Below are positions 34,890 through 39,186 of a DNA stretch of 39,186 nucleotides, one piece after another. Origin of the DNA: Paulinella micropora (Eukaryota > Cercozoa > Imbricatea > Euglyphida); NCBI GenBank assembly GCA_009731375.1, contig BJOX01000252.1, positions 296,497 through 335,682 of the forward strand, written 5' to 3'. The notes beneath the pieces were generated by a model. The model was given only the letters and a program-made list of their open reading frames with translations. It had not been told where the DNA came from and ran no database searches. Numbering within the stretch: the stretch's first letter is position 1; each line of letters starts with the position of its first letter. Position numbers and translations under genes: made by a program.

Positions 34890-36324
34890 GTCTCTCTCTG
34901 TCTCTCTCTGTCTCTCTCTCTCTCTCTCTCACTCACTCACACACACATACACAAACAGGTGCCCTTGCCCTCTGCCATCTGCGTCGCCACGCGCAAGTTC
35001 CCTGTAACTGTCTACCACCTTGAGCAATGGCTTGACTACCCTCTTCTGACACAACTGAAACAAGAAGTCGACCTTCCACCCGAACCGCTCAGCAAAGTGG
35101 CCCTGCTTCGCCTGGCCAAAGACTCGGAAAACCCGCTGGGAGGGTACATATGTAGATATATACGTGCATGCATACATACATAAGGACACACACATACATA
35201 CATAGACACATACATATAGTCCGTTGTTGAGTCGTTGCTGGTGTAGATAGTGCGTGCTTTGGACATACATGCATATATGCACACACATACATGCATACAC
35301 AGGAAGTTGATGATTGAGTCGTTACTGGTGTGGATATCGATGGAGTGTGCTGTGGCTGAGGCATACATACATACATACATACATACATACATACATACGT
35401 AGGAGGTTTGTTATTGAGTCGTTGCTGGCGTGGATGGTGCGTGCTGTGGCTGAGGCAATTCGTATCGATGCAAGCGGTGAAGGTCTATCTATCTATCTAT
35501 CTATCTATCTATCCATCTATCCATCTATCTATCTATCTACGTTGGTCTCCTACTGGCAGGGGCAGGAGTTCTGATCTTTGCGCCCGGCATAGCCGAAATC
35601 GATCAGTTGGGAGCCTTTCTTAAGGAATCTCTGGACGAAGCCAAGGTGTTGTATGAGTTCTTTGTTCTGCATTCCCAAGTCGATAGAGAAGACCAACTAC
35701 GCGTCTTCGAACCAGTGAGACCCGGGTATGTAGAGAAGGGAGGGAGGTAGGTTGGGTAGTTAGGAAGGTACGTAGAGGAACCATACTTAGCCGGTGACAG
35801 ACAAGTCATATGGGCTAACCAAATAACTACCTATCGGGTCCTCGCTGGCTTCATGATCTAACTTGATGCGTAACTAGCTAAGTAGTTGAGCTCGGTGCAG
35901 GGTGTTGCGTGTGGTACTAAGCACGAACATGGCGGAGTTCTCTGTCACCTTGCCTACCTTAGTATCTACCTATCTACGTACTATCTACCTACCTACCTAG
36001 GGTGTTGCGTGTGGTGCTGAGCAACAACATGGCGGAGTCCTCTGTCACCTTACCTATCTACCTACCTGCCTACCTGCCTACCTGTATCTTTCTATCTAGG
36101 GTGCTGCGTGTGGTGCTGAGCACGAATCTGGTGGAGTCCTCTTTCACCTTACCTAGTACCTTAGCTAGCTACCTGCCTGCTGCCTACCTGCCTTAGTACC
36201 TTTCTATCTTCCTATCTAGGGTGATGCGTGTGGTGCTGAGCACCAACATGGCGGAGTCCTCTGTCACCTTACCACACCTGCGCTACATCTTTGACTTGGG
36301 CAAGCACAAAGAGGTCTAGATATA

Positions 36325-36369
<45 letters not shown>

Positions 36370-36630
36370 CATCTATCCATCTATCCTTCTAGTATCCATC
36401 TATCCATCTATCAATCTATATATGATATGAAATGTAATGGTGTATGAAATGGTAGATGGAGTACAGTGCAAATTACCAAACAGACGTACTGCTGCAACGT
36501 CGCATTTCGCAGTCGTCCGCCTTGCAGCGCGCTGGTCTTATACACATACATACATACGTGCATATCTGCATACACACGTATACATGTCGCGTGGGGCGTT
36601 CTTGCATGGGCACTGTCTTTCGCACACATG

Positions 36631-36675
<45 letters not shown>

Positions 36676-36725
36676 TATATATACATATATACATATATAT
36701 ATAATATATATATACATACATACGT

Positions 36726-36763
<38 letters not shown>

Positions 36764-36841
36764 GTACAGGTCGCGTGGGACGTACTTCCCCAGGAACAGT
36801 CTTTCGAGCCTACTCCCAGATGTTTCTCTCTTTTCCATTTT

Positions 36842-36877
<36 letters not shown>

Positions 36878-37718
36878 AACTCTCTCTCTCTCTCTCTCTC
36901 TCAGAACTCTCTCTCTCTCCCCCTCCCTCCCTCCCTCCCTCTCTCTCTCTCTTTCTTTCTCTTTCTTTCTTTCTTCTTTCTTTCTTTTTTCTTCTTCCNN
37001 NNNNNNNNTCGGCACAAAACGCTCCTAGTCAATACCGCATGAATTAGTTATATTATTATATATTTGTCAATTATATTTAAATTATATACATAGGTGCTTT
37101 GCGAAAATGCAGCCGTACGATCTTCCTGAGCTCCTGAGAGTCAGTCTGGCAAGATCCCTGCTACGGCTTAAGGTTTCATATGATTATGAGGACAATTTCA
37201 CGCAATCGGGAAACAGTTTGACCGTAGCTTCCGTGAAAATTTGCAGAAAACAAATTGTAATGCTAAGTCTGATGCATGTCTTTAATTTTCTTCCTGGCGA
37301 ATGCTCCATAGTGACTTACTATTAGGATCACTTTATGCTTCCTTGCTGTTGATATTTGCAAGAACTAATATAGTTGTTGTTGAGAGGTATCTTCCTCTGG
37401 TGTTTTTACTTTCTTTTCTGGCGGATGCTCAGCAGGGGCTTGCTGTAATGAGTACTTCGAATTCATGTTTCCTCGTTGCTGTTGCTTCCAATTATTGTTG
37501 TTGTTGTTGAGATTTTGCTTCCTGTCTTATGTTGAACTTCCTTCCTGGCTCGTACTTAGCAGTGACTTACTATCATGATTACTTCATGTTTCCTTTTCCT
37601 TGTTGCTTGCAAACAAGAGAAAATATCGATCCTCACACAACAACAATTGGCTTTCAAAAGGAGGTTTGAACAACGTTGCAAGAGCATGAGACGAGGGCAT
37701 GAGACAAAGCTATCAATA

Positions 37719-37762
<44 letters not shown>

Positions 37763-37840
37763 GCCCTCCACACACACACTCATATCCTCGCGCACTTGCC
37801 TTAGGTGCTGGTGGAGGAGACTCCAGGGCAGTCTCAGGAG
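26873..37840 (+). CDS. Gene 2: Asteroid/XPG-type nuclease fused to a DEAH/RHA helicase (3' partial; one exon probably in a gap)
   Basis: Exons by my reading: 26873-26908, 26970-27044, 27634-27683, 27980-28089, (missing), 29798-30781, 30967-31215, 31568-31649, 31737-31918, 32166-33510, 33779-33874, 33925-34139, 34286-34365, 34639-34721, 34959-35143, 35403-35482, 35560-35725, 36220-36313, 36456-36534, 36770-36821, 37094-37172, 37805-37840. Phases agree at every junction except 28089 to 29798. The N-terminal part has XPG-N features (MGVKGL, LLVDAQNLF, YYFDSS), a SEC-C-like zinc motif and the Asteroid-like LAFLAGNDF block; the C-terminal part has helicase motifs I to VI. The HA2/OB region lies beyond the window. 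Alternative: two genes, with a helicase starting at an ATG near 32118. Confidence 0.7.
26970..27044 (+). CDS. Gene 2 exon 2
   Basis: 25 codons, phase 0: [20 protein letters not shown] then VGLLL. Acceptor atgtacag, donor CTG^gtagaa. It leads into the conserved VDAQNLF of exon 3. Confidence 0.7.
27045..27633 (+). repeat. Gene 2 intron 2: (GATA)n, (CT)n, (CTAT)n
   Basis: TAGA repeats (27049-27240) with stop-bearing orientation, a unique piece, CTTT/CT repeats (27300-27386), then CTAT/CTGT repeats (27436-27600). Confidence 0.88.
27634..27683 (+). CDS. Gene 2 exon 3
   Basis: Reads [16 protein letters not shown] plus CG; donor ccg^gtcagt. With the end of exon 2 it forms [13 protein letters not shown], matching the first metal-binding Asp block of XPG-family nucleases. 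Confidence 0.75.
27684..27979 (+). repeat. Gene 2 intron 3: copies of both flanking exon edges
   Basis: Contains (CAAT)n, a copy of the exon-3 end and donor (27761-27803), a copy of the exon-4 start (27829-27881), then CAAT/CCTA repeats. Confidence 0.85.
27980..28089 (+). CDS. Gene 2 exon 4
   Basis: Reads [20 protein letters not shown] then [23 protein letters not shown] stands where XPG/Asteroid proteins carry FDG/LDG with the second catalytic Asp; here Gly is replaced by Ser. Donor ccag^gttgat, phase 1. Confidence 0.8.
28242..28401 (+). mobile_element. SINE family B (tRNA-derived), copy 1, cut by gap
   Basis: Starts ggacaccgtgatagcccag; A box tagcccagtgg; B box agttcgattcc; then two 37-bp units ccagtattttcattgaacat. 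Flanked by (ATT)n. Confidence 0.8.
28402..28574. other. Assembly gap (173 N)
   Basis: The gap begins inside SINE family B copy 1. Its right edge is in unique sequence, so more than repeat may be missing. Confidence 0.99.
28804..28839 (+). mobile_element. SINE family B, copy 2 (5' fragment before gap)
   Basis: Only the first ~36 bp (ggacaccgtgatagcccag, then tggtcaagttctaccat) are visible before an N run. Preceded by (ATT)n. Confidence 0.75.
28840..29053. other. Assembly gap (214 N)
   Basis: Runs from inside SINE copy 2 into (ATT)n, so the missing bases may be mostly the rest of that SINE. Confidence 0.99.
29083..29320 (+). mobile_element. SINE family B, copy 3 (divergent, no internal duplication)
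   Basis: Starts ggggcacccgatagcccag. Its acceptor-like ggcacc pairs with ggtgcc after the B box. The middle has a single ccagtattttca unit, then aaggatcttttctttgaaag. Ends gacagataagc(att)n. Confidence 0.8.
29798..30781 (+). CDS. Gene 2 exon 5: linker, SEC-C-like zinc motif, Asteroid LAFLAGNDF block
   Basis: 984 nt without a stop. Begins with a Ser/Thr/Ala-rich linker, then [20 protein letters not shown], a charged helical part that might be a winged helix, [14 protein letters not shown] (SEC-C pattern CPCGSxxxxxxCC), an acidic stretch and finally [20 protein letters not shown]. The L-x-x-L-x-GND-(F/Y) motif is typical of the XPG-I/Asteroid region. Donor ACGCG^gtactg. The acceptor (gcatag) and upstream phase are uncertain. 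Confidence 0.8.
30967..31215 (+). CDS. Gene 2 exon 6
   Basis: Acceptor tttgtag; joins exon 5 as [12 protein letters not shown]. Continues [20 protein letters not shown] and ends SGRIPR plus AG at donor ^gtacgt. A gtgagt inside (31110) is a possible alternative donor, but reading on stays open and conserved in style. Confidence 0.75.
31216..31567 (+). repeat. Gene 2 intron 6: (TA)n, (CTGT)n, (GTAT)n
   Basis: Long TA tracts (31228-31283, 31335-31380) with CTGT and GTAT repeats. Nothing coding is seen. Confidence 0.85.
31568..31649 (+). CDS. Gene 2 exon 7
   Basis: Reads [20 protein letters not shown] then CFEDVRL; donor TTG^gtctat. The phase fits both sides. Confidence 0.7.
31737..31918 (+). 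CDS. Gene 2 exon 8
   Basis: Reads [20 protein letters not shown] and on through [20 protein letters not shown] to AERISY plus CG. Joined to exon 9 it gives AERISYRYEIAG, resembling the VxEYDR region late in Asteroid proteins. This junction is the main evidence that gene 2 continues into the helicase exon. Confidence 0.75.
31919..32165 (+). repeat. Gene 2 intron 8: (CTAT)n and (CTTTT)n
   Basis: CTAT repeats to 32030, CTTTT repeats to 32085, then about 80 bp of unique sequence with an ATG near 32118 in frame with exon 9. Confidence 0.8.
32166..33510 (+). CDS. Gene 2 exon 9: Asteroid C-terminal helices, Ser/Thr/Pro linker, helicase motif I
   Basis: 448 codons without a stop. Begins [20 protein letters not shown], continues as helical sequence ([20 protein letters not shown]), then poly-Ser and poly-Thr (33019-33155) and Ser/Pro (33262-33360). 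The end holds [20 protein letters not shown] and GETGCGKSS (33469-33495) with VPQM, motif I of DEAH/RHA helicases. Donor ATG^gtcagg, phase 0. Confidence 0.85.
33019..33155 (+). repeat. Coding microsatellite: poly-Ser (TCC/TCT)n and poly-Thr (ACT)n
   Basis: In frame inside exon 9: about 30 Ser codons, mostly TCT, then about 15 Thr codons. A second Ser/Pro tract is at 33262-33360. They form the linker between nuclease-like and helicase parts and are likely length-polymorphic. Confidence 0.85.
33779..33874 (+). CDS. Gene 2 exon 10: helicase motif Ia
   Basis: Reads [20 protein letters not shown] then [17 protein letters not shown] is motif Ia of DEAH/RHA helicases. The 33511-33778 intron is GTTTT-rich with no gene seen. 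Confidence 0.9.
33925..34139 (+). CDS. Gene 2 exon 11: DEVH box
   Basis: Reads [20 protein letters not shown] and onward; [13 protein letters not shown] is motif Ib-like; [12 protein letters not shown] (DEVH at 34111-34122) is motif II. Donor GACAG^gtatgt. Confidence 0.92.
34286..34365 (+). CDS. Gene 2 exon 12
   Basis: Joins exon 11 as [17 protein letters not shown], the usual sequence after a DEAH box. Ends NSAH plus A at donor ^gtaata. The donor is weak but its phase agrees. Confidence 0.75.
34639..34721 (+). CDS. Gene 2 exon 13: motif III
   Basis: Reads [20 protein letters not shown] then [12 protein letters not shown] (34668-34679) is motif III. Acceptor gtccgcag, donor GAG^gtatct. Confidence 0.88.
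34722..34958 (+). repeat. Gene 2 intron 13: (CTGTCT)n and (CT)n
   Basis: Hexanucleotide CTGTCT and CT repeats, ending in a short CA tract. Nothing else is seen. Confidence 0.9.
34959..35143 (+). CDS. Gene 2 exon 14
   Basis: Reads [20 protein letters not shown] and onward to NPLG plus [14 protein letters not shown] is the GRxxPV-type stretch that follows motif III in RHA helicases. Confidence 0.88.
35144..35402 (+). repeat. Gene 2 intron 14: (CATA)n with two truncated exon-15 copies
   Basis: Copies at 35220-35264 and 35303-35363, each after an AG and each running into CATACATA. The second matches the true exon until GAGGCA. Confidence 0.88.
35403..35482 (+). CDS. Gene 2 exon 15, last of three copies
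   Basis: Reads [20 protein letters not shown] then IDASGE; donor GAAG^gtctat. The two upstream copies lack a donor. Confidence 0.82.
35560..35725 (+). CDS. Gene 2 exon 16: motif IV region
   Basis: Reads [20 protein letters not shown] and ends [12 protein letters not shown] plus GG. VLIFAPG and [14 protein letters not shown] are the expected RecA2 start and motif IV environment. Confidence 0.9.
35726..36219 (+). repeat. Gene 2 intron 16: three tandem truncated copies of exon 17
   Basis: After about 170 bp of unique sequence, copies stand at 35901, 36001 and 36100 (54 nt each), separated by CCTA/CTAT sequence. Every copy has an AG just before GGTG and ends at CACCTTACC or CACCTTGCC. Confidence 0.92.
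36220..36313 (+). CDS. Gene 2 exon 17: motif V, last of four copies
   Basis: Reads [20 protein letters not shown] then [23 protein letters not shown] is motif V. Only this copy has the 3' half and a donor (GAG^gtctag). Confidence 0.92.
36456..36534 (+). CDS. Gene 2 exon 18
   Basis: Reads [20 protein letters not shown] then SALQRA; donor GCTG^gtctta. It ends just inside motif VI. Confidence 0.85.
36770..36821 (+). CDS. Gene 2 exon 19: motif VI
   Basis: Joined to exon 18 it gives [20 protein letters not shown]. QRxGRxGR is motif VI with its arginine fingers. Donor CAGAT^gtttct. A copy without an acceptor AG lies at 36586. Confidence 0.88.
36999..37008. other. Assembly gap (10 N)
   Basis: A ten-base N run in a CTTT-rich stretch of gene 2 intron 19. 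A fixed size of ten suggests an unsized gap. Confidence 0.95.
37094..37172 (+). CDS. Gene 2 exon 20
   Basis: Reads [20 protein letters not shown] then SLLRLK. The PELLRVSL piece matches the PEIxRxxL motif at the start of the HA2 region of RHA helicases. Confidence 0.85.
37173..37804 (+). other. Gene 2 intron 20
   Basis: About 630 bp, less repetitive than the others: loosely repeated tgacttactat...cttcctggcg phrases (37300-37620) and a CT tract (37720-37759). No coding sequence is seen. Confidence 0.6.
37805..37840 (+). CDS. Gene 2 possible exon 21
   Basis: Twelve codons, [12 protein letters not shown], phase 0, acceptor gccttag, donor GAG^gtactg. It fits the region after PELLR in RHA helicases, but the exon is short, so this is tentative. 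Later exons lie outside the window. Confidence 0.5.
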
Positions 37841-37844
37841 GTAC

Positions 37845-37875
<31 letters not shown>

Positions 37876-38143
37876 GGACACCGTGATAGCCCAGTGGTCA
37901 AGTTCTACCATCTGGGCCCTGTCGCCAGTTCGATTCCCGTCGGTGCCACCAGTATTTTCATTGAACATACCGGTCTATTTCTGGACCAGTATTTTCATTG
38001 AACATACCGGCCCGTCTGGAAGTGTTGGAACTGCCCTTGCGGGGGTGTCATTAGAGCTTATCGTCAATTCTTCGTACTCCCCTCACGGGTGAGACGATGG
38101 AGGCGCATGTGCAGAAATGCATCAGCCATTGACAGAGAAGCAC
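37876..38143 (+). mobile_element. SINE family B, copy 4 (complete)
   Basis: A box tagcccagtgg (37887-37897), B box agttcgattcc (37927-37937), two tandem 37-bp ccagtattttcattgaacat units, a unique body ending gacagagaagcac, then (TAT)n. Not a working tRNA gene: the T stem does not pair. Confidence 0.88.
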
Positions 38144-38176
<33 letters not shown>

Positions 38177-38417
38177 GGACACCGTGATAGCCCAGTGGTC
38201 AAGTTCTACCATCTGGGCCCTGTCGCCAGTTCGATTCCCGTCGGTGCCACCAGTATTTTCATTGAACATACCGGTCTTTTTCATTGAACATATTTTCATT
38301 GAACATACCGGTCCGTCTGGAAGTGTTGGAACTGCCCTTGCGGGGGTGTCATTAGAGCTTATCGTCAATTCTTCGTACTCCCCTCACGGGTGAGACGATG
38401 GAGGCGCATGTGCAGAA
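38177..38417 (+). mobile_element. SINE family B, copy 5 (cut by gap)
   Basis: Starts in the (TAT)n tail of copy 4, so the two are tandem. The duplicated unit is rearranged here: ttttcattgaacat occurs three times in part. Confidence 0.85.
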
Positions 38418-38436
38418 NNNNNNNNNNNNNNNNNNN
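38418..38436. other. Assembly gap (19 N)
   Basis: An N run just before the end of SINE copy 5. Confidence 0.95.
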
Positions 38437-38698
38437 TCGGGATTTCCCTCAAATATGTCACAGTCAATATTATTATTAACATTTACTATATCTGAGGCGT
38501 ACTAATGCAGCTAATGGCATATCCTCAACGGACATAAGCCTCCAATACCCTTGTTCGAGGTCCTCCACCCCCCCGTGTCAGTCTCTCGCCTGATGATCGG
38601 GGCCACCNNNNNNNNNNTTACTATTACTATTATTATTATTGCTGTTGTTATTATTATTATCGTTATTAACATTATTATCATTATTATCATTATTATTT
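38437..38698. other. Unique and (ATT)n sequence with a 10-N gap
   Basis: 38437-38607 is unique sequence with no clear ORF. N at 38608-38617, then (ATT)n with CAT and GTT variants. Confidence 0.7.
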
Positions 38699-38699
38699 T

Positions 38700-38966
38700 G
38701 GACACCGTGATAGCCCAGTGGTCAAGTTCTACCATCTGGGCCCTGTCGCCAGTTCGATTCCCGTCGGTGCCACCAGTATTTTCATTGAACATACCGGTCT
38801 ATTTCTGGACCAGTATTTTCATTGAACATACCGGCCCGTCTGGAAGTGTTGGAACTGCCCTTGCGGGGGTGTCATTAGAGCTTATCGTCAATTCTTCGTA
38901 CTCCCCTCAGGGTGAGACGATGGAGGCGCATGTGCAGAAATGCATCAGCCATTGACAGAGAAGCAC
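38700..38966 (+). mobile_element. SINE family B, copy 6 (complete)
   Basis: Almost identical to copy 4 including the 37-bp duplication, followed by (TAT)n. High identity implies recent insertion. Confidence 0.88.
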
Positions 38967-38999
<33 letters not shown>

Positions 39000-39063
39000 C
39001 ATTCTTATTATTATCATTATTATTATTATCATTATCATTATCATATTATTATTATTATTATGG

Positions 39064-39118
39064 AGGGGTGCACAGTATGGCACCCCACGGGAAGAGGAGG
39101 TGGTTGGGCCTCTTCCCA
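39064..39118. repeat. Two small hairpins
   Basis: GGGGTGC-acagtatg-GCACCCC is followed by GGGAAGAGG-aggtggttggg-CCTCTTCCC. Both stems are perfect (7 and 9 bp). Function unknown. Confidence 0.7.
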
Positions 39119-39120
39119 CT

Positions 39121-39186
39121 GGTTTCGAGGCTATGTCGTTGTGTTGGCTCCGAGGCTATGTTGTTGTGTTGGTTCCGAGGCTATGT
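39121..39186 (+). repeat. Start of a minisatellite
   Basis: ccgaggctatgttgttgtgt and close variants repeat about 26 bp apart and run off the right edge. Confidence 0.75.

Noticed and set aside
37876-37950. A functional tRNA gene
   Set aside because: A and B boxes are present, but the T stem does not pair, the sequence occurs in six copies with a long common 3' body, and it ends in (TAT)n. It is a SINE head.

Overview
The window is a piece of a nuclear genome scaffold from a eukaryote, probably a protist or alga; I cannot name the species. The evidence is two long multi-exon genes on the + strand with GT-AG introns, tRNA-derived SINE-like repeats, tri- and tetranucleotide microsatellites filling almost every intron, and six runs of N. 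I saw no bacterial operon, CRISPR array, rRNA or functional tRNA gene.

Gene 1 (475-22260, its 5' end lies outside the window) can be rebuilt as 23 exons whose reading phases agree at all 22 introns, giving the last ~3,510 residues of a giant protein. Its order is a DUF3638/DUF3645-type core carrying SF2-helicase-like motifs (GAGKTT, DEVD, SGTP, TTGMD, QGAFRMRGIGR), a Glu-Gln repeat, three EF-hand-like loops, a Vps62/DUF946-like W-rich region, a charged coiled coil, and a disordered tail with five DPF-like motifs ending at TGA 22260. The tail suggests, but does not prove, a link to membrane traffic.

22261-26872 is intergenic. It starts with unique AT-rich DNA holding strong foldbacks, then runs into (GTT)n, (AAC)n and (ATT)n arrays and a short dispersed repeat (family C).

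Gene 2 (26873 to beyond 37840) starts [10 protein letters not shown], an XPG/Asteroid nuclease N-terminus. After two assembly gaps, where an exon is probably hidden, it continues with a SEC-C-like zinc motif, the Asteroid-type LAFLAGNDF block and helical regions. Without an obvious gene boundary it then runs into a DEAH/RHA helicase ([38 protein letters not shown]). An Asteroid nuclease fused to a DExH helicase is the most unusual protein architecture here.

The most striking DNA-level signal is in the introns. At least eight hold one to three truncated, tandem copies of the edge of a neighbouring exon, usually the 3' splice site plus 37-60 nt of exon, each passing into the intron's own microsatellite at a point of short homology. 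Only the last copy has a usable donor. This looks like repeated template switching between exon edges and intronic microsatellites, and it leaves rows of decoy splice sites. Two interspersed repeats share the same ecology: R1 (three copies, always followed by (CTAT)n) and a tRNA-derived SINE, family B (six copies inside (ATT)n).
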